A stretch of 28,764 nucleotides of DNA from CAZTHM01 sp041946825. GTDB taxonomy: Bacteria; Acidobacteriota; Terriglobia; UBA7540. Shown here in pieces: positions 14,749-21,996 of this stretch. Position numbers and translations under genes: made by a program. The notes under the pieces are model-generated. The model did no database searches. It was not told the origin of the DNA and saw only the letters and a list, made by a program, of their open reading frames with translations. The stretch lies in NCBI GenBank assembly GCA_041946825.1, contig JBHGBD010000041.1, positions 1 through 28,764 of the forward strand, given 5' to 3'. Position 1 is the stretch's first letter; each line of letters starts with the position of its first letter.

Positions 14749-15898
14749 GCTTCAGATACGCTTCCTCGGCGGCGCGCACGCCACTGCCCAGCTCGACCTT
14801 GTGCCCCGCTTTCAGCAGCACGATCTCCAGCGCCGCGATGATGGCGAATAAATCCGCCATATCGTAATAGCCCAAATGCGCCAGCCGGAAGATCTTGCCC
14901 TTCATCGAGCCCTGGCCGTTGGCGACGATGGCGCCAAAGCGGTTGCGCAATTCCTTGATGAGGATGCCGGAATCCATCCCTTCCGGCGCGCAGACGGCGG
15001 TCACGGCGTTGGCGGGCGCGGATTCGGCGAAGAGCTTGAGGCCCAGCGCTTTCGCGGCTTCGCGCGTGATCGCGGCGAGCTGCGCGGCGTTGGCAATCAG
15101 GTTCTCGCGGCCAATCTCCTTGACGTATTGGAGAGCCGCTTGCAGCCCGATCACCAGCGTCGTCGCGGGCGTGAACGCTGTCTCGCCCTTTACCTGATTC
15201 TTGCGCTCCTTGGCGAAATCGAAATAGTAGCGCGGCAGCCTGGCCTGGGCCATCAGCGCCCAGGCCTTTTCGCTGACGCTCACGAACGCCAGCCCGGGCG
15301 GAATCATCACCGCCTTCTGCGAGCCGCCGATCAGGATGTCGAGTCCCCACTCGTCCGGCCGCAAGTCGGTCGTGCCGAGCCCCGTGATGGCATCCACCAC
15401 CAGGCAGGTTTCGGGGTAGCTCTTCACCGCCTCGCCGAGCGTTTGGACGTCGTTCATGACGGCGGTAGAAGTCTCGGTCGCCTGGATGTACACGGCCCGG
15501 AAGGGGCCTGCGCTGGCCAATTTCTGCTTCATCGCCTCGATGTTTACCGGCTGGCCGTAGGGAGATTCAACCTTCACCGCTTCGATCCCGTAAGCTTTTG
15601 CCAGATCGAGCCAGCGCTCGCCGAACTTCCCCGCTGTGCCCACCAGGATGCGCTCGCCCGGCGAGACCAGATTCGAGACCGAACCTTCCATCGCACCCGT
15701 TCCTGAGCACGCCAGGATCAGCACGTCGTTTTTTGTGTGGTAGTAATACTTCAGCAGGTCGAGCGTTTCCGCCATGATTTTGCGGAACGCTTCGGTGCGG
15801 TGATGGACGTTGGCGGCGGTGAGCGTGCGCGCCTGCGCTTCCATCAGCAGGGGAGTGGGGCCGGGAGTAAATAGCCGCTGTTTGACAATTCCGGGCAT
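14738..15898 (-). CDS. Class V PLP aminotransferase (alanine-glyoxylate / serine-pyruvate / phosphoserine type)
   Basis: 386 aa with a complete class V fold. Motifs: FTPGPTPLLMEAQ at the start; SGTGAMEGSVSNLVSPGE for cofactor phosphate binding; the aspartate in LVVDAITGLGTTDL; and the Schiff-base lysine K195 in ILIGGSQKAVMIPPG. Family members transfer amino groups between small amino and oxo acids (alanine-glyoxylate, serine-pyruvate). In organisms lacking a canonical SerC, related enzymes serve as phosphoserine aminotransferase. Its place directly upstream of serA, 74 bp apart and on the same strand, argues for the serine pathway. A good promoter lies about 100 nt upstream, and an AGGAA stands before ATG 15898. 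Substrate not provable from sequence. Confidence 0.92.
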   Translation of the reverse strand: MPGIVKQRLFTPGPTPLLMEAQARTLTAANVHHRTEAFRKIMAETLDLLKYYYHTKNDVLILACSGTGAMEGSVSNLVSPGERILVGTAGKFGERWLDLAKAYGIEAVKVESPYGQPVNIEAMKQKLASAGPFRAVYIQATETSTAVMNDVQTLGEAVKSYPETCLVVDAITGLGTTDLRPDEWGLDILIGGSQKAVMIPPGLAFVSVSEKAWALMAQARLPRYYFDFAKERKNQVKGETAFTPATTLVIGLQAALQYVKEIGRENLIANAAQLAAITREAAKALGLKLFAESAPANAVTAVCAPEGMDSGILIKELRNRFGAIVANGQGSMKGKIFRLAHLGYYDMADLFAIIAALEIVLLKAGHKVELGSGVRAAEEAYLKRSP

Positions 15899-16003
15899 GG
15901 GCTCAATTCCTGATTCGTTTAGGATGCGCCTCGGGAAGGCTTCACCTCGCGGACCGGAGTGAGGTTCACCAGAAGTTCTCGCCTATTGATGCCGAAGCCA
16001 ACC

Positions 16004-16032
16004 AGTCTAGGAGATGACCTGAGAATTGTCAA
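16004..16032 (-). promoter_or_regulatory. Sigma-70-type promoter for the aminotransferase-serA operon
   Basis: On the minus strand, TTGACA (16032-16027), 17-nt spacer, TAGACT (16009-16004). The -35 is perfect and the spacing ideal. Transcription would start near 15997, leaving a leader of about 100 nt before ATG 15898. That leader contains a small ACCTC/GAGGT hairpin but no riboswitch class I recognise. It lies just beyond the ymdB-like stop codon, so serine genes can be transcribed separately from the division/translation block. Confidence 0.75.
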
Positions 16033-16038
16033 ACGGCC

Positions 16039-16821
16039 TTAGGCACGCATCACACGCTGGATCGCGAGGGCGCGGCCCGTGGCGGGGTCAGCCTCGATCA
16101 GGACCGCGGAGAGTCGCACATCGCCCTTGGCAATCTCGAAGCGGGTGGGAATCTGGTTGATGAACTTGCGAATAATCGGTTCCTTCTCGATTCCGATTAC
16201 CGAGTCATAGGGCCCCGTCATGCCGAGGTCGGTGATGTAGGCCGTGCCGCCGGGCAGCACCGTCTCGTCCGCCGTGGGCACGTGCGTGTGAGTGCCGAGA
16301 ACGGCGGTGACCCGGCCGTCCAGATACCACCCGAAGGCTCGCTTCTCCGAAGTCGCCTCGGCGTGAAAGTCCAGAAGGCGGATCTTCACCTCCGGCGGTA
16401 TTTTCTCGAGCAGCGAGTCAACGGCGCGGAACGGGCAATCAATCGAAGGCATGAAGACGCGGCCCTGGAGGTTCATGACGGCGTAGCGGGAGCCGTCGCC
16501 GGCCTTGCCCATGTAAAGGCCATTGCCGGGAGAATCGCCGGGGTAATTCCCGGGTCGGAGCAGCCGGCCGTCGGTGTGATCAATGAGATAGGGGAAGATT
16601 TCCTTTTTGTCCCAAATATGGTTGCCGGAGGTCAGCACCGCGATGCCGAGGTCGAGCAACTCTTCCACCAGTGCCGGCGTGATGCCAAAACCCGCGGCGG
16701 CGTTTTCGCCGTTGGCGAGCACGAGGTCGGGCGCAAACTCCGCCCGCAACCCGGGGAGCATCTCTTTCACAACCCGCCGGCCCGGCTGGCCCACAATGTC
16801 GCCGATGAAGAGGATTTTCAC
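16039..16821 (-). CDS. YmdB-like metallophosphoesterase (TIGR00282 family)
   Basis: 260 aa from GTG 16821, which gives the family's normal start VKILFIGDIVGQPGRRVVKE and length; upstream ATG 16890 adds a non-homologous tail. Metal ligands are visible: D8 in FIGDIVG, GEN in VLANGENAAAGFG, GNHIWDKKE, the histidines in LLDFHAEATSEK, and GTHTHVPTADE. Members are dinuclear-metal 2',3'-cyclic nucleotide phosphodiesterases; Bacillus YmdB affects biofilm and motility decisions. In many bacteria the gene follows rny (RNase Y). Here it lies directly downstream of zapA with only a 142-bp gap and no rny. Confidence 0.93.
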   Translation of the reverse strand: MKILFIGDIVGQPGRRVVKEMLPGLRAEFAPDLVLANGENAAAGFGITPALVEELLDLGIAVLTSGNHIWDKKEIFPYLIDHTDGRLLRPGNYPGDSPGNGLYMGKAGDGSRYAVMNLQGRVFMPSIDCPFRAVDSLLEKIPPEVKIRLLDFHAEATSEKRAFGWYLDGRVTAVLGTHTHVPTADETVLPGGTAYITDLGMTGPYDSVIGIEKEPIIRKFINQIPTRFEIAKGDVRLSAVLIEADPATGRALAIQRVMRA

Positions 16822-16843
16822 TGCTGATGTCCTGAGCTCGTAG

Positions 16844-16940
16844 CTTCCCGCACTTGACCGGCGCGCGTGCGCGCTGCGCGGGACGTACAAGCATACCCCA
16901 AGTGCATGGAGATGGGGGAAAAGAGGGAAGAGGCGGGAAG
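16844..16940. other. Structured 97-nt gap element between zapA and ymdB-like gene
   Basis: CTTCCC (16844-16849) is complementary to GGGAAG (16935-16940). Nested inside, GCACTTG (16850-16856) pairs with CAAGTGC (16899-16905), enclosing a very GC-rich core of alternating GCGC. Together this gives a two-part stem with a 29-nt bulge. It could be a leader or attenuator for the downstream gene or a small RNA. No known RNA family is recognised. Confidence 0.35.
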
Positions 16941-16963
16941 TGCTGTGCGGCGGCGCGCGCAGG

Positions 16964-17263
16964 CTAACTGACTTCCTTCAGCACGCGATCGAGGGCCTCG
17001 TTGTACTCGTCGACTTTCTCGTCGAGGAACTTCGTCGCCCTTTCGTGTTTCGACTTCAGTTGATGATATTCGTCCGCGATGTTGAGTGCGGCAAGGACGG
17101 CGACCCGCAACGAATCGACCGTGTGCGTCCGCTCGGCGATGGCGCGCATCCGGGCGTCGAGAAACCGCGCCAGGTCCTTGATGTAAGCGGCATCGAGTTC
17201 CCCGCGCATGAAGTATTCCTGATCGTAGATCTCAACCCGGACGCCGTCGGATGGCTTCGTCAC
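16964..17263 (-). CDS. zapA: Cell division protein ZapA
   Basis: 99 aa from GTG 17263, preceded by AAAGGAG at ideal spacing. The N-terminal half is the ZapA globular head (VRVEIYDQEYFMRGELDAAY, IKDLARFLDARMRAIAERTH, TVDSLRVAVLAALNIADEYH). The C-terminal half is a coiled coil (KSKHERATKFLDEKVDEYNE). ZapA bundles FtsZ protofilaments at the septum. The position downstream of pheT and the zapB-like gene is a common bacterial arrangement. The protein is cytoplasmic and would act as a dimer or tetramer. Confidence 0.93.
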   Translation of the reverse strand: MTKPSDGVRVEIYDQEYFMRGELDAAYIKDLARFLDARMRAIAERTHTVDSLRVAVLAALNIADEYHQLKSKHERATKFLDEKVDEYNEALDRVLKEVS

Positions 17264-17320
17264 GGTGCTCCTTTGCGTCGGCCCTGGGCGCGCGGCCCCC
17301 CGGCCAGCGCTCATGGGTCA

Positions 17321-17596
17321 TTATCCGCCCGCGTCCGTCTTTGTCAACATGTCAATCTGCTGGAGGATCTTCTCAACGCGCGTTTTCACTTCATCGCGCT
17401 CGCGCCGCAAGGTCTGAAGCTCGCGCTCCATGGCCTCGAGGCGCTTGCTCCCGTCTTTCGAGTTGGCCTTGAGCGAGTCGAGTTCTCCCTGCAAGGCGCG
17501 TTTCTCCGCCTGTGTACGGCGGAAGATTTCGATGACCTTCTGCAGCTTGTCCTCGAGTTTCTGAAATGCGTCGTTCGAGTCTGTCATCATATTCAC
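17321..17596 (-). CDS. ZapB-like coiled-coil cell division protein
   Basis: 91 aa, almost wholly a heptad-patterned helix (AFQKLEDKLQKVIEIFRRTQ, KRALQGELDSLKANSKDGSK, RLEAMERELQTLRRERDEVK). Size, coiled-coil nature and position between pheT and zapA match the short ZapB-like proteins that bridge ZapA to other septum or chromosome factors. Coiled coils diverge fast, so the name rests on context. The starting Met could be 17596, 17590 or 17587. The gene is 57 bp upstream of zapA and 45 bp downstream of pheT, so it is probably cotranscribed. Confidence 0.8.
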   Translation of the reverse strand: MNMMTDSNDAFQKLEDKLQKVIEIFRRTQAEKRALQGELDSLKANSKDGSKRLEAMERELQTLRRERDEVKTRVEKILQQIDMLTKTDAGG

Positions 17597-17641
17597 TTTC
17601 GAAGAGATCGTCCCGCCGAAGGATGCCTGCGCCTCTTCACA

Positions 17642-19696
17642 TTATTGCGCCCGGAGCCGCACGCCGAATTGCTGCAGCGCCTCCAGCAATGTTCCGCACG
17701 CCGAGGAAACTTCTTCGCTCGTGAGTGTGTGGTCCTGGCTCTGAAAGGTCACGCGCAGCAGGAGGCTGTATTTGCCTTTTTCAATTTTGCCGCCGCGAAA
17801 TTCTTCCATCGGCTGTAGCCTTTGCAGAGATTCCAGCTTCAGGCCCAGCACCGCTTGCTCGAGCTCGCGGAATTCCTTGCCCTCCGGAACAAGCAGCGAG
17901 AAATCGCGCTCAACGGCGGGGAAGCGCGAGAAAGGGTGGAACGTGTATACCGGCAGAGAGAACTTCAGGAGTCTCTCAAGATCGACTTCGGCCATCCAGA
18001 CGTCCTGGTGTAGTTTGTAAAGTTCTGTGAACTCCGCGCGAATTCGGCCGAATTCGACGAGGGCCTGGCCATCCGTCACGAATCGACCGGCCGCGCCGAC
18101 TTCGTAGTAATGCTGTTTGCCTTCCTCGAAGCTGAGGCCGGGAAGCTCGAAGGACGCGAGGAGCGTCTCCAAATCACCTTTCAAATCAAAGAATCCCACA
18201 GGCTTCGCTTTGGGATGGTCCGGGTCATAGTATGGGACTGGCAATCGCGTTCCGGTCAGGCCCAGTGTCAGGGCGCGCCGCTCGTCCGGCAGTCCTCCGC
18301 TGCGGCGCGCGTAAGTCTTTCCGACTTCGAACAAGCGCAAATCACTTTGGCCGCGATCGAGATTCCATCGCACGGCGCGCAGCATGCTGGGCACCGCCGT
18401 CGAGCGCATCGCCGATGCTTCCTGGCTGAGCGGATTCGCCAGCACCACCGGCGGCGCGTCGGTGAAGCGCGCGTTCTCCTCGGGGTCAATCATCGAGGAA
18501 GGAATGATTTCGCGATAGCCGAGCCCGACCAGTCGCGCGGAAATCGTCAATTCCTTTTCGCGCCGCGTATCGCGTTCGACGCGGGGCGGGGCGGGGCGCA
18601 CCCGCGACGGCAGCCGGTCATAGCCGAAGTGCCGAGCGACTTCCTCGATCAGGTCCACTTCGCGCGTGATGTCGGGCCGGAAAGACGGGGCTGTAACGCT
18701 CCATCCCCCTCCCTCGCGCCGTTCAGTTTGGAAACCCAGCGAGCGCAGGATGCGTTCGACTTCTTCGCAAGCAACTTCGGTCCCCAGAATGCGAACGATT
18801 TCCGATCGGCGGAGCACGAGAGCCTTTCGCTCCAGCGGGCGGGGATACACATCCATGACGCCATGCAAAACCTGGCCGCCGGCGACTTCCGCGATCAGCG
18901 CGGCGGTCCGGTCGAGCGCCACAGGCGCCATCTCGATATCGGCCCCGCGCTCGAACCGGTGCGAAGCTTCGGTGTGCATCCCGTGAGCTTTCGAAGTCCG
19001 GCGAATCGATACCGGATCGAACCACGCACTCTCGAGCAGGACGGCGCGTGTCGAGGTGGAGATCTCCGAGTCTTCGCCACCCATCACACCTGCCAGCGCC
19101 ACGGCGCGCTCGGCGTCGGCGATCACCAAGTGGTCAGCCGCGAGCGCCCGGTCAACGCCGTCGAGCGTGCGGAGGTGCTCCCCGGTCTTGGCGCGGCGGA
19201 CGATGATCTTGCGCTGGCGAAGGCGCGCCAGGTCAAACGCGTGCAGCGGATGGCCGAGTTCCAACAGAACGTAGTTGGTGATGTCGGCCACGTTGTTGAT
19301 GGGCCGCTGGCCGACAGCTTCCAGGCGCCGCTGGAGCCAATCGGGCGAAGGTTTAACTTGCACGTTCTCAATCACGCGTCCGCAATAACGCGCGCAAAGG
19401 TCGGGGTCGGCAATCTCGATCGCGACCGCCTGCGCCGCCGCGCCGCCTGATTCCTTTACTGCTATTTCCAGGCGCTTGAGCGGCTGGCGAAAGTAAGTGG
19501 CCATCTCCCGCGCCACGCCATAGTGGCTGAGGCAGTCGGGACGATTGCTCGTCACCTCGAGCTCAAGGACCGTGTCGTCGCCCGCCCGCGCTGTGCCTTC
19601 CACGTTCAGCCCGACCGTCGTCAGGGCGGACTTCAACTCGCGAAGGTCAGCGGGAAGGGCGACGAATTCTTTTAGCCACGAGAGCGAAATCTTCAT
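17642..19696 (-). CDS. pheT: Phenylalanyl-tRNA synthetase beta subunit, short form
   Basis: 684 aa from ATG 19696. Starts in the usual way (MKISLSWLKEFVALP) but jumps after about 45 residues straight to LELEVTSNRPDCLSHYGVAR. The ~110-residue EMAPII/OB-fold tRNA-binding domain normally between them is missing, which explains the length (typical full form about 790-800). The rest is intact: B3/B4 region with the editing site (RYCGRVIENVQV, INNVADITNYVLLELGHPLH, GVMGGEDSEIS), B5 (YGYD-like HFGYDRLPSRV), catalytic-like core (GYREIIPSSMIDPEENARF), and C-terminal ferredoxin-like anticodon-binding domain (HPFSRFPAVERDFSLLVPEG). It forms the alpha2-beta2 enzyme with PheS. It lies 97 bp downstream of pheS. 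Confidence 0.96.
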   Translation of the reverse strand: MKISLSWLKEFVALPADLRELKSALTTVGLNVEGTARAGDDTVLELEVTSNRPDCLSHYGVAREMATYFRQPLKRLEIAVKESGGAAAQAVAIEIADPDLCARYCGRVIENVQVKPSPDWLQRRLEAVGQRPINNVADITNYVLLELGHPLHAFDLARLRQRKIIVRRAKTGEHLRTLDGVDRALAADHLVIADAERAVALAGVMGGEDSEISTSTRAVLLESAWFDPVSIRRTSKAHGMHTEASHRFERGADIEMAPVALDRTAALIAEVAGGQVLHGVMDVYPRPLERKALVLRRSEIVRILGTEVACEEVERILRSLGFQTERREGGGWSVTAPSFRPDITREVDLIEEVARHFGYDRLPSRVRPAPPRVERDTRREKELTISARLVGLGYREIIPSSMIDPEENARFTDAPPVVLANPLSQEASAMRSTAVPSMLRAVRWNLDRGQSDLRLFEVGKTYARRSGGLPDERRALTLGLTGTRLPVPYYDPDHPKAKPVGFFDLKGDLETLLASFELPGLSFEEGKQHYYEVGAAGRFVTDGQALVEFGRIRAEFTELYKLHQDVWMAEVDLERLLKFSLPVYTFHPFSRFPAVERDFSLLVPEGKEFRELEQAVLGLKLESLQRLQPMEEFRGGKIEKGKYSLLLRVTFQSQDHTLTSEEVSSACGTLLEALQQFGVRLRAQ

Positions 19697-19793
19697 CAAA
19701 GTCCAAGGTCAAAAATTTGAAGAGTCGAAAGGTCAAAGGTTGAATCCTTCAACTTTTTGACTTCTCAACTTTTTCGACTTTCCACGCCCCCCA
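19697..19793. repeat. AT-rich TCAACTTTTTGACTT repeat tract between pheS and pheT
   Basis: The 97-bp gap contains near-direct copies TCAACTTTTTGACTT and TCAACTTTTTCGACTT, plus partly inverted AAAGGTCAAAGGTTGAA and AAAGTCCAAGGTCAAAAA. It contrasts with the GC-rich surroundings and looks like a dispersed low-complexity repeat inside the pheS-pheT transcript. Confidence 0.6.
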
Positions 19794-20942
19794 TCAAAAC
19801 TGTTCAAGGAACCTCACATCACTCTGAAAGAAAAGTTGAATGTCGTTGATGCCGTACTTCAGCATCGCGTACCGGTCGATGCCCAGACCGAACGCCCAGC
19901 CGGAGTATTTCTCCGCATCGACGCCGCCGTGGCGAAGCACTTCGGGGTGGACCATGCCGCAACCCATCACTTCGATCCAGCCGGACTGCTTGCAGACCCG
20001 GCAGCCCTCTCCGTCGCAGAAGACGCAACTGATTGAGACCTCGCCGCTCGGCTCGGTGAACGGGAAGAAGCTGGGCGAAAAGCGCGTGCGAACCTTCTCG
20101 CCGAAAAACTTCTTGGCGAAGAAGTCGAGCGTGCCCTTCAGGTCGGCGAACGTGATGTCGGCATCAACGGCCAGGCCCTCGATTTGATGAAACATCGGCG
20201 AGTGCGTCGCGTCAGGGTTGTCGTGCCGGTAGCACTTGCCGGGAATAATGATGTAGAGCGGCGCGCCGTGCTTCTCCATGGCGCGAATCTGCACGGGCGA
20301 GGTGTGTGGGCGCAAAGCCGTCTGCGCGTCCACGTAGAGGGTGTCCCAGTCGTCGCGCGCCGGATGACTCTCGGGAATATTCAGCGCGTCGAAGTTGTAA
20401 TAAACCGTTTCAACTTCGGGGCCGGTTTCAATCGAGAACCCAAGCCCGAGAAAGATCTCTTCGATTTCGCGCTGCACGCGCGTGATGGGATGAATCGAGC
20501 CGATCGGACGTCGGTAGCCGGGAAGGGTTAAGTCAGTTGCGGCAACCGTTTCCACTGTCAGTTCGCCGTGAGCCGTCGCCGTTACCGTCGCGCTCGCCGA
20601 CAGGGTCATGTCCTTTAACAACTGTTCAATTTCAATAGTTGCTGAGGCCCTGCGAAGCTCGTTGAATAACTTACCGACAGTTGGCTTGATTTCTCTCGCT
20701 GCTTTCTTCAGCCAGTTTTCGTCGATCGACGACACGAGTCCGTTCTTGCGTGCCAGCCAGCGGTCGCGAAGCGCTTTGCAGAGGCGGTCGCGCTCGGCTT
20801 CGCTCGATGCGCCACGCGAAACGAGCGCCTCCCGCTCCTTCTCCATCGCCGCGCGGACTTCGGCGAAGAGAGACTCCACTCCCGCCGCGTCGGTGACGCC
20901 GAGTTCAGCGAGGGTTTTTCGGACTTTTTCCTCAACGCTCAT
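19794..20942 (-). CDS. pheS: Phenylalanyl-tRNA synthetase alpha subunit
   Basis: 382 aa with all class II motifs: HPITRVQREIEEIFLGLGFS and the motif 1 region; motif 2 around GKCYRHDNPDATHSPMFHQI, EGLAVD; motif 3 YSGWAFGLGIDRYAMLKYGI. The N-terminal ~100 residues form the coiled coil that recognises tRNA. A Cys cluster C306-x2-C309-x4-C314-x2-C317 (CVFCDGEGCRVC) interrupts the strand before IEVMGCGMVHPEVL and may bind zinc, as in several other bacterial PheS. About 20 extra Ser/Ala/Thr-rich residues precede the TLPG motif. The ATG at 20942 overlaps the small membrane-protein stop by 11 bp, so translational coupling is likely. Confidence 0.97.
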   Translation of the reverse strand: MSVEEKVRKTLAELGVTDAAGVESLFAEVRAAMEKEREALVSRGASSEAERDRLCKALRDRWLARKNGLVSSIDENWLKKAAREIKPTVGKLFNELRRASATIEIEQLLKDMTLSASATVTATAHGELTVETVAATDLTLPGYRRPIGSIHPITRVQREIEEIFLGLGFSIETGPEVETVYYNFDALNIPESHPARDDWDTLYVDAQTALRPHTSPVQIRAMEKHGAPLYIIIPGKCYRHDNPDATHSPMFHQIEGLAVDADITFADLKGTLDFFAKKFFGEKVRTRFSPSFFPFTEPSGEVSISCVFCDGEGCRVCKQSGWIEVMGCGMVHPEVLRHGGVDAEKYSGWAFGLGIDRYAMLKYGINDIQLFFQSDVRFLEQF

Positions 20943-21228
20943 TTTGAGGACTGGCCACTACCAGTTTGCGGCGTCGGCGCGCCAACCAAGTAGCGGCGAT
21001 GAAGATCAGGGTTCCGTAAAAGCAAGCATCCACAAAGAAAATGATGCCCACAACCTTTGAAACCCTGTCTTCAAAACTCCCTTGGACATCTGCGTACATT
21101 GCCAGTGGCAACCCGGGTGAGAGAATGAACCTGACACTTTGCGGCACACTCGGGTTGTCTGTGTTCGCCACTAAGATGATGGCAATCAAAACTCCGAGCG
21201 CTGCCGAACCTATCACCCGCTTCAACAT
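20932..21228 (-). CDS. Small membrane protein with two transmembrane segments
   Basis: 98 aa. TM1 at about 5-22 (VIGSAALGVLIAIILVAN), an outer loop of about 40 residues with PSVPQSVRFILSPGLPLAMY, then TM2 at about 62-85 (VVGIIFFVDACFYGTLIFIA). The C-terminus is basic (RRRRKLVV). ATG 21228 has AGGGAA upstream. The gene sits between rplT and pheS and overlaps pheS by 11 bp, which supports real translation. It is not part of the standard order of this cluster. No family recognised; function unknown. Confidence 0.7.
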   Translation of the reverse strand: MLKRVIGSAALGVLIAIILVANTDNPSVPQSVRFILSPGLPLAMYADVQGSFEDRVSKVVGIIFFVDACFYGTLIFIAATWLARRRRKLVVASPQNER

Positions 21229-21250
21229 TACGTTCCCTGGAGCGCGTGCG

Positions 21251-21290
21251 TTAGCTGCCGACTGCCGACTGCTGACTGCTGACTGCCTGC
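21251..21290. repeat. GACTGCTGACTGC tandem repeat covering the rplT 3' end
   Basis: Plus strand: GCTGCCGACTGCCGACTGCT then GACTGCTGACTGCCTGC. The unit is about 7 nt (GACTGCT/GACTGCC). A related tract, GACTGCCTGCTGCTGACTGC, lies at 21753-21772 between rpmI and rplT. Both lie inside the infC-rpmI-rplT transcript. Confidence 0.7.
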
Positions 21291-21631
21291 TTCACTTTAC
21301 CCGCCAGCTCAGCAAATCCCGCGGCGTCGCGCGCCGCCATATCGGCCAGAACTTTCCGGTCGAGCAGAATTCCCAGCTTTTTCAAGCCGTGGATGAACTG
21401 GCTATAGGTGAGGTCGTTGAGCCTTGCGGCGGCACTGATGCGGACGATCCAGAGGCGGCGGAAATCGCGCTTGCGCTGCCGGCGGCCGCGGTAGGCGAAC
21501 CGGCCCGCGCGGTCCGCGGCCTCCTTCATGAATTTGTAGAGCTTGCTTTTGCCGAGAAAATAGCCTTTGGTCTGCTTGGCGAGCTTCTTCCGACCGGCGC
21601 GGCGCACAGTGCCGCGCTTTACTCGAGGCAT
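21251..21631 (-). CDS. rplT: 50S ribosomal protein L20
   Basis: 126 aa. The basic N-terminal arm MPRVKRGTVRRAGRKKLAKQ, the KGYFLGKSKLYKFMKEAADR region and the C-terminal globular part (RLWIVRISAAARLNDLTYSQ, LDRKVLADMAARDAAGFAEL) are all intact. L20 binds 23S rRNA early in assembly and in several bacteria represses its own operon. ATG 21631 follows AAAGGAG. The last ~13 residues (KQAVSSQQSAVGS) are beyond the usual end (about 117-119 aa) and are encoded by a CAGTCAGCAGTCAGC-type tandem repeat. Confidence 0.97.
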   Translation of the reverse strand: MPRVKRGTVRRAGRKKLAKQTKGYFLGKSKLYKFMKEAADRAGRFAYRGRRQRKRDFRRLWIVRISAAARLNDLTYSQFIHGLKKLGILLDRKVLADMAARDAAGFAELAGKVKQAVSSQQSAVGS

Positions 21632-21783
21632 GGGGTTTTCTCCTTTCGATGAATTTCAGGGCGATGAAGGCACCCAGCCGTTGGCCTTCCCGCTCCTGCG
21701 GAGAACAGAAAGCAATCGGCACAATGCAGGAGGCAATCAATCACGTTTCCAAGGACTGCCTGCTGCTGACTGCTTTCTGCCTA

Positions 21784-21996
21784 CTATCTTCCGTACGGCA
21801 GCATGGCCCGGACGTGACGGATGTCCGCGGCCGAAACCGTCGTGGTCTGGTCGAGCTTGCGTTTACGCTTGCTCGGCTTGGAAGTCAAAATGTGGCGGGC
21901 GAAAGCGTGCCCGCGGATGACTTTTCCTCCCGCCGTCAGCTTGAATCGTTTGGCGGCGCCTTTATGGGTCTTCAACTTTAACTTCGCTTTAGCCAA
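21784..21996 (-). CDS. rpmI: 50S ribosomal protein L35
   Basis: 70 aa; basic, with the conserved L35 pattern KLKTHKGAAKRFKLTAGGKV, then HILTSKPSKRKRKLDQTTTV and RAMLPYGR at the end. The start codon is TTG at 21996, with GGAGG 6 nt upstream. The infC stop codon (21991-21989) lies inside the first codons of rpmI, so the two overlap by 8 bp and translation is probably coupled. Gene order infC-rpmI-rplT is the standard one. Confidence 0.97.
   Translation of the reverse strand: MAKAKLKLKTHKGAAKRFKLTAGGKVIRGHAFARHILTSKPSKRKRKLDQTTTVSAADIRHVRAMLPYGR

Noticed and set aside
14664..15350. Extended serA frame to 755 aa
   Set aside because: The added 229 residues are an out-of-frame reading of the aminotransferase gene; SerA homology begins at 14663.
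16822..16963. 6S RNA after zapA
   Set aside because: The gap is only 142 bp and lacks the long interrupted duplex with central bubble; kept only as an unexplained structure.
21251..21290. CRISPR-like array
   Set aside because: Seven-nt units without spacers; simple tandem repeat.
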